A DNA stretch of 64,000 nucleotides from Actinostola sp. cb2023 (GCA_033675265.1 JAUJYZ010000630.1:62001-126000), one strand, 5' to 3'. Positions 43,006-58,000 are shown, counted from the stretch's first letter. Numbers and translations: made by a program. The notes: a model not told the origin generated them from the letters alone.

Positions 43006-46000
43006 TTATATTTTCGGCACACTTTTATCGACAGTGGCCGCTTTCTTTAGTCCACCTTTCTTGAAATCTGATATGGAGCTCAAGAGAGCACCACGCCCCT
43101 GCGGCGGAGCACTTCTTGGAGGTGCCTGGGCAGCTGGCGGCGGTGGTGCTTTGGGGGCCTGGGGCGGCGGTGGTGCTTTAGGGGCCTGGGGTGGTGGCGG
43201 TGGTGGAGCTGGCACTGCAATGCAAAGGGTAATTAAACCTCTACTAATAGTGCAATAATGGGAGACACTATATATCCATTGCATAGCGCTCAGTTGTTGT
43301 AATGTATTCATAAAACACAATGAGAATTAGAACGACACAATAGACAATGAACGGGATAATATAAAAGACTGAGTGTCTGCATTGGAGATACAGAGCTGCC
43401 CCTTAAAGTTGTCAACTGAGGTTACTTGTAAAGCTGTGACTGCAGGGACTGCAGGGGGGGGGGGGGGGGGGGAGTGCTCCAGGGACTTCATCCCCCTCAA
43501 TAATGGCAAGTTTCCCCTACATTTTCATACAAAATTCAGCCAGTTTCAGGTGTTTTGAAGGCTTCAGTCCCCCAATATGAAACTCGCTCCATGGTCCCTG
43601 TAAAGATGTACTACATGTACTTACTACTTACCGGCTGAGGCCTGGGAGCGAACGGCCGGAGGAGGCGATGACGGCGCTGAACCTGGTAACAAATCAATTA
43701 AAATCACCATGGAAACGTTTTCCCGCCAACATTGTTCCAAATCATACACACTTTACGCAAATCAGTGTATACTTTCTATAAGTGTTTATTTACTTACACT
43801 ACTTACAACAGATACTGTATACGGCAAGATAAGTATGACACAAGACTTACAGGTATGTTAGGAAGACTTTGTGACCTCATGCTCATGGTCTTAAGATTAG
43901 AAGAGAACTACACATTAATAACTTCATGCTACAACTCGGTTACCATGACAACTGCATACTTGGTTACCATGGCAACATCACACACTCATCTCGTGATGCG
44001 AATCTTTGCCTGGTGCCACTTACTCAACATGCTCAGTGGTGCAGTTAGGTGAACACTTTAAAAGCACAACGTGCTGACAAGTTATTAGCCACTTTAGAAA
44101 CGAGTGGAGGACTGGGAACGAGTTTTAAGAATTAATCTAATTAAAAAATGAACCCCATCACAAGAAAGAGCATATCAGAATTAGTAAGTTTTAGGAGTTT
44201 GATAGGGTTTGGACAAGTAGCAACTGAACTGCAGACATTTAAAAACTGCAAAAATTACAAAGAAATGTATGGTTACTCGGGACAAGCGTCCCTACTAAAC
44301 ATACATTTCTTTGTAAATTTTGCGATTTTTGGAAAGCTGTTGCTCGTTCAATATCAAATAAAACCTTTTGAAACTTTGTAATAATGATAATTGTGATATG
44401 CTCTTTCTTGTGATGGGTTCATTTTTTAATGAGATTAATTCTCAAAACTCGTTCCCAGTGCTTTACTCGTTTCTAAAGTGGCTAATTACAGCATGTGAAT
44501 TCATCAAAAGCTCATTGGTTTGGTTGGTATGGCAACCGTGTTGTAATAGCAATCAGACCACAGTGACACATGGGGAAGGGATGCAGGCAACGCTATACAG
44601 TCACTGATTATATGGAAATATTACAAATAAAAGAGGAACAAATATCAGTGTCAGCAGTGTTACACCATAATTATGACAAAAGGTACTGCGTAACTCTTTT
44701 TAATAGCATTACCCATGATTCCTTTCAGTCTTTTTGCGTAGACTTGGAGTGTTTTTCAGTGACAACATTAATTGAAACAGTTGTATACTTAATATTGACC
44801 AATCAGACGCCTTACCTGACTGATTCGTTGGAGCAGATGAATCTGATTTATGGGACTAAAGTGAAACAAAAAGCATTTGTGTTTGAGAGGCATTGGAAAT
44901 GGGTTTCTATGGCTAGTCGGTTACCTGTACTAATGGTTTCTATGACGTGTGGGTTACCTGTGGTAAGGGTTTCCACAACGAGTGGGTTACCTGTGGTAAG
45001 GTTTCTATGGCAAGTGGGTTACCTGTGGTCAGGGTTTCTATGGTGAGTGGGTTCCCTGTGGTCAGGGTTTCTATGGCTAGTGGGTTACCTGTGGTTAGGG
45101 TTTCTATAGCTAGTGGGTTACCTGTGGTCAGGGTTTCTATGGCTAGTGGGTTACTTGTGGTCAGGGTTTCTATAGCTAGTGGTTTACCTGTGGTCAGGGT
45201 TTCTATGGCTAGTGGGTTACCTGTGGTCAGGGTTTCTATGGCTAGTGGGTTACCTGTGGTCAGGGTTTCTATGGCTAGTGGGTTACCTGTGGTCAGGGTT
45301 TCTATGGCTAGTGGGTTACCTGTGGTCAGGGTTTCTATGGCTAGTGGGTTATATGTGGTCAGGGTTTTTCTATGGCTAGTGGGTTACCTGTGGTCAGGGT
45401 TTCTATGGCTAGTAGCTAGTGGGTTACCTGTGGTCAGGGTTTCTATGGCTAGTGGGTTACCTGTGGTCAGGGTTTCTATGGCTAGTGAGTTATACCTGTG
45501 GTCAGGGTTTCTATGGCTAGTGGGTTACCTGTGGTCAGGGTTTCTATGGCTAGTGGGTTACCTGTGGTCAGGGTTTCTATGGCTAGTGGGTTACCTAGTG
45601 TGGTCAGGGTTTCTATGGCTAGTGGGTTTCTATGGCTAGTGGGTTACCTGTGGTCAGGGTTTCTATGGCTAGTGGGTTACCTGTGGTCAGGGTTTCTATG
45701 GTGAGTGGGTTACCTGTGGTCAGGGTTTCTATGGCTAGGGTTTCTATAGCTAGTGGGTTACCTGTGTCAGGGTCAGGGTTTCTATGGCTAGTGGGTTTAC
45801 CTGTGGTCAGGGTTTCTATGGCTAGTGGTTTACCTGTGGTCAGGGTTTTTCTACTGTGCTAGTGGGTTACCTGTGGTCAGGGTTTCTATAGCTAGTGGGT
45901 TACCTGTGGTCAGGGGTTTCTATGGCTAGTGGGTTACCTGTGGTCAGGGTTTCTATGGCTATGGGTTTCTATGGCTAGTGGGTTACCTGTGGTCAGGGTT

Positions 46001-49000
46001 TCTATGGCTAGTGGGTTTACCTAGTGGGTTACCTGTGGTCAGGGTTTCTATAGCTAGTGGGTTACCTGTGGTTGGTTTATATGGCAGGGTTTCTATGGCT
46101 AGTGGGTTTACCTGTGGTCAGGGTTTCTATGGCTAGTGGGTTACCTGTGGTCAGGGTTTCTATGGCTAGTGGGTTTCTATGCTAGTGGGTTACCTGTGGT
46201 CAGGGTTTCTATAGCTAGTGGGTTACCTGTGGTCAGGGTTTCTATGGCTAGTGGTTTACCTGTGGTCAGGGTTTCTATGGCTAGTGGGTTACCTGTGGTC
46301 AGGGTTTCTATGGGTTTCTATGGCTAGTGGGTTACCTGTGGTCAGGGTTTCTTGGCTATGGGTTACCTGTGGTTACCTGTGGGTCAGGGTTTCTATGGCT
46401 AGTGGGTTACCTGTGGTCAGGGTTTCTATGGCTAGTGGGTTACCTGTGGTTAGGGTTTCTATGGCTAGTGGGTTTCTATGGCTAGTGGGTTACCTGTGGT
46501 TAGGGTTTCTATGGCTAGTGGGTTTCTATGGCTAGTGGGTTACCTGTGGTCAGGGTTTCTATAGCTAGTGGTTTATCTGTGGTCAGGGTTTCTATGGCTA
46601 GTGGGTTTCTATGGCTAGTGGGTTACCTGTGGTTAGGGTTTCTATGGCTAGTGGGTTTCTATGGCAAGTGGGTTACCTGTGGTCAGGGTTTCTATGGTTA
46701 GTGGGTTACCTGTGGTCAGGGTTTCTATGGTGAGTGGGTTACCTGTGGTCAGGGTTTCTATAGCTAGTGGGTTACCTTTTTAACAGACTTCTTTCTCTTC
46801 TTCTTCTCTTCTTCTGACATGTGGTGTGCATGTGCCTTGGATACTCGTCTGAATTGACGCAGCTGATAAGACAAATGAAAAGAATAAAACATGAAAACTT
46901 GTATTCACTCACTCACTCAGTCAGTCAGACAGACAGATAGACAAACAATCAGACAGTGTCAGTCAGTCAGTCAGACAGTCAGTCAGACAGTGTCAGTCAG
47001 ACAGTCAGTCAGTCAGACAGTCAGTCAGACAGTCAGTCAGACAGTCAGTCAGACAGTGTCAATCAGTCAGTCAGACAGTGTCAGTCAGTCAGACAGTGTC
47101 AGTCAGTCAGACAGTGTCAGTCAGTCAGACAGTGTCAGTCAGTCAGTCAGTCAGTCAGACAGTGTCAGTCAGTCAGTCAGCCAGTCAGTCAGACAGTGTC
47201 AGTCAGTCAGACAGTGTCAGTCAGTCAGTCAGACAGTCAGTCAGACAGTGTCAGTCAGTCAGTCAGACAGTGTCAGTCAGTCAGTCAGACAGTCAGTCAG
47301 TCAGTCAGTCAGACAGTGTCAGTCAGTCAGTCAGTCAGACAGTGTCAGTCAGTCAGTCAGACAGTGTCAGTCAGTCAGATAGTGTCAGTCAGCCAGACAG
47401 TGTCAGTCAGTCAGACAGTGTCAGTCAGTCACAGTCAGTCAGACAGTGTCAGTCAGTCACAGTCAGTCAGACAGTGTGAGTCAGTCAGACAGTCAGTCAG
47501 ACAGTGTCAGTCAGTCAGTCAGTCAGTCAGTCAGACAGTGTCAGTCAGTCAGACAGTGTCAGTCAGTCAGACAGTGTCAGTCAGTCAGACAGTGTCAGTC
47601 AGTCAGTCAGACAGTGTCAGTCAGTCAGTCAGACAGTGTCAGTCAGTCAGACAGTGTCAGTCAGTCAGACAGTCAGTCAGTCAGACAGTGTCAGTCAGTC
47701 AGACAGTGTCAGTCAGTCAGACAGCGTCAGTCAGTCAGACAGTGTCAGTCAGTCAGACAGTGTCAGTCAGTCAGACAGTGTCAGTCAGTCAGACAGTGTC
47801 AGTCAGTCAGACAGTGTCAGTCAGTCAGACAGTGTCAGTCAGACAGTGTCAGTCAGTCAGACAGTCAGTCAATCATTCAGTCAGTCAGTCAGTCTATCAG
47901 TCTCTCACTCGTCCATCCATTCATTCATCCAGCCAGTAACGTTTGCTTACAAATTTTTGGTCTTCTTTGAGTCTTTGCTCTGATCTTTCCTTTGCCATTC
48001 TAACACTTTCTTTCAATTTGCTTGGAATCTATGAGCAAAACAAATACAATCTCTAGTGATGCCCATGCAATGAGAATTGCTATCAATGCCTCATACCTTC
48101 ATGATTGGCTTCTGTGTTGGTGGCAGATTGACAGAATGGAAAAATCTGAGGGGATAAATGTTACAACTTAAATTATATCAACGTTGCAAAGAGTTCACCC
48201 AGGTCAAACATCCTGCGTAGGCTTACAACAAAGTTGTTTTCCAATGTCTACCATATGCCGAGTTAAAACATTGCACATCTGATTACCGTGCAGTGTAGCT
48301 ATATAACTAAAATTCTGACCTTCAATGTACATTATAAAATACATTCAGAAATCTCTGTGATCTGGTTGGCTGTTACATGCATTTGCATCAGGCTATGTAA
48401 ACATGGTAATGACGTTACAGTTGTATCGCCTGCAACTCAGTTTTACACATCAGCTCTCAACTTCTCCCAAACTCCCCCTCATGTTTGCATCAGGCTATGC
48501 AAACATGGCAAACATTTTATATTTCTTAACTGTACGCATACCAGTATATAGGTATAAAGTATCATTTGTATACTTACGGCAATTCTAACAGTTCTTCAAC
48601 TGATGGTAAACCTTTTTTACTGAGTACTTCATCATTAAGGATAGACTCTAGCACAGATCCTGTGATTAAACCAGAACTTGTCTAAGTTATGAGTTTTCTA
48701 CATTTGTTTGATAAGGTTTTGTACATACGTAGGTCACTAGAGCATGTGGGAGGTAGTTGAGATAGAGTAGACGTCCTTAAGGGCTCACTAAATGCCATCT
48801 CATATAGCACATGTGCAAAGCAGTAAACATCCTCTGATTCTTTATCCTGGAAAAGTAAATATTACTAAAATGAGGTTCAATCAATAGTATTCACATCTGA
48901 GTTGAGCTTGGTGGACGAGAATGCTGACAAGTATGAGCTTAGGCAAAATCTTTGTTGTTCTTTATTCTTGTATTTTATTGTACTTTTTGAGCAATATTTT

Positions 49001-52000
49001 TATTGCTGTTGTCACTGTAATATAGAAAATATCTCACTATTCTTTTTGCTTTGATGAAGGATTCCCTAAAACTTGTCCTCATCATTGTTCTTGGCCACTA
49101 AACTAAAGGTGCCTAGATGATTAAGATCTGAGGATGATGATGATGGTGATGATAATCATGATGATGATGGCAATAATAATGATGATGACAAAAATAAATG
49201 TGGTCATTATAATGATGATGATAATGGCATAACATCAATAACAAATATCAACAACCGCTGAAGTTGAGGATGATGATGATTAAGATCTGATGATGGTGAA
49301 GATTATGACGATGATGATAATAATGATGATGATTAGGTTGATGATGGCAATAATAATGATGATGACAATGTGGTCATTATAATAATGATGATAATCATTG
49401 GCATGAAAACATCAATAACTGATCATTTCTAATATCAACAACCGCTGAAGTTGATGATGATGATGATTAGGAAGATGATGATAATGGTGCTGCTAGTAAT
49501 AATAATAATGATAATACATAGTTACCATTATTTTCTTATAAGGAACATATCTATTTCTGTGTATCGATGGGATCCCAAGTAGACCATTCTCTATTTCTAA
49601 TAATCTGAGAAGTAAAGAAGATTCACAGTTCAGCGTTTACCATAATATTTCTTAATCAGTATACATGTCAGTGCTTTCAATAAGATTTGAAATAGGTGAC
49701 TGTGTATAAGTAGTAGGCAGCTGATGTTACTGATTTTGTTAGATACAAAAGCATGATTTTCTAGTGAATAGCTGGTGATAAGAGGCAAAGTAGCCTGCAG
49801 TATCTGCCTTCTATTGAAAGGTGCACTGACATGTACATGTAAACATATTATTGTAGGAAGCCACTTACTTGCAAACATTTCCTTCCAGAACAATGTTACC
49901 AGTATGAAGATGACCTGCGCAAGACACCAACATATTGAAGAATAAAATTAGAGTTGTGAAATCACTAGGATAGATTCAGTGAGAGGTGGATCATTAGAAA
50001 CCTTGTAAGAAGGGGGGAGGGATTATTACAAATTAATGAGCACACCTTATTACCTGATTACCTTGTTACACTGTACACGTACATGTAGGTGACATGACAG
50101 TGGGTAAATATATTTATAGTATTTATCATTTAATCTTTATAATGATCATCAACAATGTAAGTGGCTTGTGATCAAAATTCTCCTTTGAAATTCAAAGAAC
50201 CTCAAGGAGAATTAACATTTCACTGTCTTACAGTACGTTGTTCTTGCGGGGACCCCTTCAATTGTTATTACATAGATATCACATGTACATTATAGACTGA
50301 GTCGTCATACATTGTACATCACGACTATCAGTCCCTACTCACCATAGGGAAAACCTTTATCATGTAAAAATTTTAAAGCCTGAAATAAATAAAATTAAAT
50401 AAAATTAAATTTGTCATTTCATGTTTTTTTTTTTGTGAAGCAAGCCAGACCCGTGGAAATACTCCTTCCCATCCCCTAAAAGAACACCCCTTCCCACCCC
50501 CTAAAAGAACACCCCTTTCCACCCCCTTCCCATCCTATAATCCTATAAAAGAACATCCCTTCCCACCCCCTTCCTATCCCATAAAAGAACATCCCTTCCC
50601 ACCCCTCCCACCCCCTAAAAGAACATCCCTTCCCACCCCCTGAAAGAACATCCCTTCCCACCCCCCGAAAGAACACCCCTTCCCACCCCCTTCCTATCCC
50701 TTCCCATCCCATAAAAGAACATCCCTTCCCCCCCCCTCCCACCCCTTAAAAGAACATTCCTTCCCACCCCCTGAAAGAACACCCCTTCCCACCCCCTGAA
50801 AGAACACCCCTTCCCACCCCCTGAAAGAACATCCCTTCCCACCCCCTGAAAGAACACCCCTTCCCACCCGCTGAAAGAACACCCCTTCCCATTGCCCCCT
50901 TCCCACCCCCTAAAAGAACATCCCTTCCCACCCCCTGAAAGAACATCCCTTCCCACCCCCTGAAAGAACACCCCTTACTTCCATCCCCCCTGAAAGAACA
51001 CCCCTTCCCACCCCCTGAAAGAACATCCCTTCCCACCTCCTAAAAGAACACTCCTTCCCACCCCCTAAAAGAACACCCCTTCCCACCCCCATGAAAGAAC
51101 ACCCCTTCCCACCCCCTAAAAGAACACCCCTTCCCACCCCCTGATAGAACACTTTGGCAATGGCTGGCACCAACACAGCAATATGCTATTACATGTACCT
51201 CTAGAATTTGTTTTCCAAAAATTTGAATTTGTGGGATTGCAAGTTGAGTTCTAGTTTTTGGACTACCGTATTTCTTGAGTTGATTAAACTTTGGCTTTGC
51301 CTGCAGCATAAACAACGTAGTTAAATACATAATTATTAATACATACTACAAGTCTTTTTGAGGGATCTATTGTTGGTCTATGTTACCTTACAAAGAATGT
51401 CTCGTAATGTTCCTTCTGGTAGAAAATTCCTAACAATAATAGCACCATGTTCTGTAGATGTAGCAAAACCAGTGGGATAGATGTACGGATGCTGAAATCA
51501 TTACATGCATTTAGTGATTTAGTACCAAACAATGTTGGTTGATCTCCTAAGACGACTTTGATAACGATGATGATAATGACATAAAGGATGATAGACATAT
51601 AATGACAATGGTGATGGCGACAATGTTGATGACAATGGTGATCATGATGGTGATCATGATGATGACAATGATGGTGATGATGATGACAATGATGGTGATG
51701 ATGATGATGATAATATGTACAGTGTACATACCTGTATGGTAGGAAATATTTTAATAAGTGCTTCCATATCTTTCTCTTCAAGACAAAAGTCTCGTCCAAA
51801 CTCTGTCTGTAAATACCATTGAATATTTTACTATTTTACAAACATGACACAACATGAAAATGGCTATAAAAAATTTTTTTGTAAGATGTACAGTACATTA
51901 TAACTGGTAAGTAACTCTTGTCACTGGAAATGCTGACATTGAAGTTTGAAGTACAGTGTAGAAATGCACTTGTGGCATTGCCATTGCAGCAGTACATTGC

Positions 52001-55000
52001 ACCGCAGGGACATAAAAGAGCCCACACACCATTGCCCACACACCATTGTTTAATAAGAAATAAGGTACGAAGTTGGACTTTTTTTGGGTCTTGTTTTCGC
52101 ACGAAGTTCCTGGCATGTGTGGCCTGACCTAATCCTACATTGTTTAAATAAGAGTAAGGCACGAAGTTCCTGGGGGGGGGGGGGGGGGGGGGGGGGGAGT
52201 AGTGTGGTTCAACGACAATGTTGTGTATGTAGAGTTAAAGTGATTGATCAACAAGATTGCATGCCGTGTTGCATCCTACCCAAGTTAAGATGTTTCTAAC
52301 ATCTTTTTTAGAAGTATCTGTAGGCTTGATGAGAAAATAGTCTTTCCTTAGTCTCCATCCTATAAACAACACTATTTATCAGTACTTGATTGTACATAAT
52401 AACTATCATGTGAAACTCTCTTTAAATAAAGTTTCATTCATTTCATTCATACACCATGTACATGTAGTAAGTAAATCCATCCATCAACACACCATCCATC
52501 CATCTGTCCCTCCATCCATGCAATTACCCATCCACCAATTCATGCAACCATCCATCCATCCATCCATCCAACCACCATCCATTCATGCAGCCAGCCATCC
52601 ATCCATCCATCCATCCATCCTATCAATCAATCAATCCATGCATCCCATCCATCCATCCATCCATCCATCCATCCAATCCATCCATCCCATCCATCCATCC
52701 ATCCATCCATCCATCCATCCATCCATCCATCCATCCATCCATCCATCCATCCATCCATCCATCTGTCCCTCCATCCATGCAATTACCCATCCACCAATTC
52801 ATGCAACCATCCATCCATCCATCCATCCATCCATTCATGCAGCCATCCATCCATCCATCCATCCCAATCAATCCATCCATGCATCCATCCATCCATCCAA
52901 CCATCCACCCATCCATCCATCCATCCATCCATGCATCCATCCATCCATCCATCCATCCATCCATCCATCCATCCATCCATCCCCATCCATCCATTCCATC
53001 CATCCATCCATCCATCCATCCATCCATCCATCCATCCATGCAATTACCCATCCACCCATCCATCCATCCATCCATCCACCCATCCATGCCATCCATCCAT
53101 CCATCCATCCATCCAATCCATCCATCCATCCATCCATCCATCCATCCATCCATCCATCCATCCATCCATCCATCCATCCATCCATCCATCCATCCATCCA
53201 TCCATCCATCCATCCATCCATCCATCCATCCATCCATCCATCCATCCATCCATCCATCCATCCATCCATCATCCATCCATCCATCCATCCATCCATCCAT
53301 CCATCCATCCATCCATCCATCCATCCATCCATCCATCCATCCATCCATCCATCCATCCATCCATGCAACACACCATCTATCCATCTGTCCCTCCATCCAT
53401 GCAATTACCCATCCACCAATTCATGCAACCATCCATCCATCCAACCATCCACCCATCCATTCATGCAGCCATCCATCCATCCATCCATCAATCAATCCAT
53501 GCAATCATCCATCCATCCATCCAACCATCCACCCATCCATTCATGCAGCCATCCATCCATCCATTTACTGATCCATCCATCAAACATTAATGTTGTCATT
53601 CACCACCCAACTGGTTTGTCATCCCTCCTGATCTTCCATTCCTTCAATCTGTGAGACAGACATGACATGCAGCCCCCTGAGTCAGTCTGACAGCCATTCC
53701 ACACAAGTCTATAAGTCGATCTCTTTATCCATCTTATTGTCAGTCTGTCATCTTATTGTCAGTGTGTAACTACAATATCGTAATCCTTACCAACATCTGG
53801 TAGTGGTTCCACAATTTCCCAGTTTGGTACAGACCTTAGGAACATGGCCACATGCTGCATTGATTTCTCTGAAAGAAAGAAAAGACAACACAGATTATAA
53901 ATATGATGGTAAGTACATCACATAAAGTACTCTGGTCATTTGGGACATGAATTTAATTTTTAATATTTTTTAATATTTTTGGGTTGTGAATTTTTATTTT
54001 TGCTATATTGTATTTTGGACATGAATATGCTACAGTAGATATATAATAGTAGTAGTTACCTTGTAAGTCCTCGGAGTAGTGTACTGGGTCTAGAAACTTT
54101 TTCACTGATATGTGTCTGGCAAGGAGAGGATTGGCCAAGATAAAATGAAGGTAGCTCTGAGAAGAAAACAACAATAATAATTCCATCTTTTTTAAACCAT
54201 ACATCATTGTGGAATATGAAACACAGTAGCACAAATTTGGGGGACTCAAAACTTGAAGGGGTAAGAACAATACAAGTAACTTAAATCTAAATTCTCCTTA
54301 ATTCATAGAGCCTAGAGGAGAATTTAGATTTTGATCACTTACATTATTGTTCTTGCATGGGCCTCTTCAAATCATTCAAATAAATGTGTGACTGAAAAGC
54401 CACTTAAAAGCTGATTGGCAATAAATTATTGCATGTGCACCCCTTCTTGAAGCCCCTTTGTGCAAAACATGGATCAACTTCAGTAATGTGCATGTACATA
54501 CTGGTACATTGTATTATACACCTATTTCAAATAACATTGTCATGTTCAAAGCAACAAGCGTCAAGCCAAGACCGAAGTGCATGCTGGTCTTGTGTTGGCA
54601 AATTATTTAAATCAGACCTATTTTCTATGGAACGAAGTGTGATATGCAAACGAGCACGTGGAAATGTTCACATTTTGTAATTAGTCCTTATAGAAACAAT
54701 TGTGATTTAAATAATTGCCAACACAAAACCAGCATTCACTTCGGTCTTGGCTTGACGCTTGTTGCTTTGAACGTGACAACGTTATTTGAAATAGGTGTAT
54801 ATGTACCGTTGTCTAGTGGTGTAGAATTGGTCAAATAAACCTTCATTATTATATATTATAATATTATTATTATTACTGTAATTATCATTATTATTATTAT
54901 TACTATAGTTAAATATTATTATTATTATTATATTTAACTATGAAAATCTGCGATAAAATGTTCTTAAAATACATTATAAAATATATAATATAGACGATGT

Positions 55001-58000
55001 TTCGACGTTAACTGAACGCCATTATCAAGTAAAGTAAAGTGAAAATGAAAGATAGATAAACTCTTTGTTTGACTTTAGTACTTTTTTGTATAATCAACGT
55101 TATTGTTCTTATTGTTATATCATCTATCTTTCATTTTCACTTTACTTTACTTGATAATGGCGTTCAGTTAACGTCGAAACGTCGTCTATATTATATATTT
55201 TATAATGTATTTTAAGAACATTTTAAATAGTCTCTAGTTCCATTATTTGACACGATTCCAAGATATATCAGGATCCAAAAGGAAATTGTTAATCTTCCTT
55301 CTTCAAGAAATTTATTGTCCTGCGAAGCAAACATGACGGTTGGGGCCCAAATGTGAGCCTCACATCCGTCGCAGATTTTCATAGTTAAATGTTTAAATAA
55401 GTCTCTCCTTATTCGAATTATTATTATATTATTACTGTTATTATTACTATTATCATTATTATTATTATTAATATTATCATTACCTGTAGACCTTGTTGTC
55501 TTTCAGCTATAAACGTGCTATCCATATTACCAAACACTTTCTTAGGAGGAAGAGGCAGCTCTATACCAGACACCTGTATAGACAAATACAACATACATGT
55601 ACTGTATACTTGTACATAAAGAGGCAGCTCTATATCAGACACCTGTATAGACAAATACAACATACATGTACTGTATACTGTACATAAAGAGGCAGCTCTA
55701 TATCAGACACCTGTATAGACAAATACAACATACATGTACTGTATACTGTACATAAAGAGGCAGCTCTATACCAGACACCTGTATAGACAAATACAACATA
55801 CATGTACTGTATACTGTACATAAAGAGGCAGCTCTATACCAGACACCTGTATAGACAAATACAACATACATGTACTGTATACTGTACATAAAGAGGCAGC
55901 TCTATCATCAGACACCTGTATAGACAAATACAACATACATGTACTGTATACTGTACATAAAGAGGCAGCTCTATACCAGACACCTGTATAGACAAATACA
56001 ACATACATGTACTGTATACTGTACATAAAGAGGCAGCTCTATATCAGACACCTGTATATTAGACAAATACAACATACATGTACTGTATACTGTACATAAA
56101 GAGGCAGCTCTATACCAGACACCTGTATAGACAAATACAACATACATGTACTGTATACTGTACATAAAGAGGCAGCTCTATACCAGACACCTGTATAGAC
56201 AAATACAACATACATGTACTGTATACTGTACATAAAGAGGCAGCTCTATATACCAGACACCTGTACATAAAGAGGCAGCTCTATATAGACAAATACAACA
56301 TACATGTACTGTATACTGTACATAAAGAGGCAGCTCTATATCAGACACCTGTATAGACAAATACAACATACATGTACTGTATACTGTACATAAAGAGGCA
56401 GCTCTATACCAGACACCTGTATAGACAAATACAACATACATGTACTGTATGTACTGTATACTGTACATAAAGAGGCAGCTCTATATCAGACACCTGTATA
56501 GACAAATACAACATACATGTACTGTATACTGTACATAAAGAGGCAGCTCTATACCAGACACCTGTATAGACAAATACAACATACATGTACTGTATACTGT
56601 ACATAAAGAGGCAGCTCTATACCAGACACCTGTATAGACAAATACAACATACATGTACTGTATACTGTACATAAAGAGGCAGCTCTATACCAGACACCTG
56701 TATAGACAAATACAACATACATGTACTGTATACTGTACATAAAGAGGCAGCTCTATACCAGACACCTGTATAGACAAATACAACATACATGTACTGTATA
56801 CTGTACATAAAGAGGCAGCTCTATACCAGACACCTGTATAGACAAATACAACATACATGTACTGTATACTGTACATAAAGAGGCAGCTCTATACCAGACA
56901 CCTGTATATTAGACAAATACAACATACATGTACTGTATACTGTACATAAAGAGGCAGCTCTATATCAGACACCTGTATATTAGACAAATACAACATACAT
57001 GTACTGTATACTGTACATAAAGAGGCAGCTCTATATCAGACACCTGTATAGACAAATACAACATACATGTACTGTATACTGTACATAAAGAGGCAGCTCT
57101 ATACCAGACACCTGTATAGACAAATACAACATACATGTACTGTATACTGTACATAAAGAGGCAGCTCTATACCAGACACCTGTATAGACAAATACAACAT
57201 ACATGTACTGTATACTGTACATAAAGAGGCAGCTCTATACCAGACACCTGTATAGACAAATACAACATACATGTACTGTATACTGTACATAAAGAGGCAG
57301 CTCTATACCAGACACCTGTATAGACAAATACAACATACATGTACTGTATACTGTACATAAAGAGGCAGCTCTATACCAGACACCTGTATAGACAAATACA
57401 ACATACATGTACTGTATACTGTACATAAAGAGGCAGCTCTATACCAGACACCTGTATAGACAAATACAACATACATGTACTGTATACTGTACATAAAGAG
57501 GCAGCTCTATACCAGACACCTGTGTATAGACAAATACAACATACATGTACTGTATACTGTACATAAAGAGGCAGCTCTATACCAGACACCTGTATAGACA
57601 AATACAACATACATGTACTGTATACGGTATACTGTACATAAAGAGGCAGCTCTATACCAGACACCTGTATAGACAAATACAACATACATGTACTGTATAC
57701 TGTACATAAAGAGGCAGCTCTATACCAGACACCTGTATAGACAAATACAACATACATGTACTGTATACTGTACATAAAGAGGCAGCTCTAACCAGCCAGG
57801 CAGACAAATACAACATACATGTCTGTATACCATAAAGAGGCAGCTCTATACCAGACACCTGTATAGACAAATACAACATACTGTCCTTTGTACTGTACAT
57901 GTACATGTATAGAGATTGCTTTGAAGTAATATTTTACACTATAATGCACTCTGACTTGATGACAGAATTACATGTACATGTACAACCAGTTAACAGACTC

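Noticed and set aside
43856..43896. Exon-like minus-strand segment [13 protein letters not shown] with a good donor (CCT|GTAAGT)
   Set aside because: Phase 0 at both ends does not fit between PXK exons 19 and 20, which join at phase 1; the model is complete without it.
44947..46535. [15 protein letters not shown] repeat protein
   Set aside because: Antisense reading of the 33-bp intron 18 minisatellite; the flanking minus-strand exons of PXK explain the locus.
45090..46640. Telomere-like GGTTAGGG strings
   Set aside because: They are occasional variants of the 33-bp unit (TTAGGG for TCAGGG), not a telomeric tract.
46891..47983. [12 protein letters not shown] frames up to 327 codons
   Set aside because: Product of the CAGT/CAGACAGTGT array; open in several frames at once and antisense to PXK intron 17.
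52386..53654. 422-codon plus-strand frame and long minus-strand frames (HPSI / DGWM repeats)
   Set aside because: They are translations of the stop-free (ATCC)n array in PXK intron 6; all frames are open there.
55424..57906. Many ~63-codon minus-strand frames starting [10 protein letters not shown]
   Set aside because: Overlapping readings of the 68-bp array; only the terminal VSGIELPL portion is genuine exon sequence.
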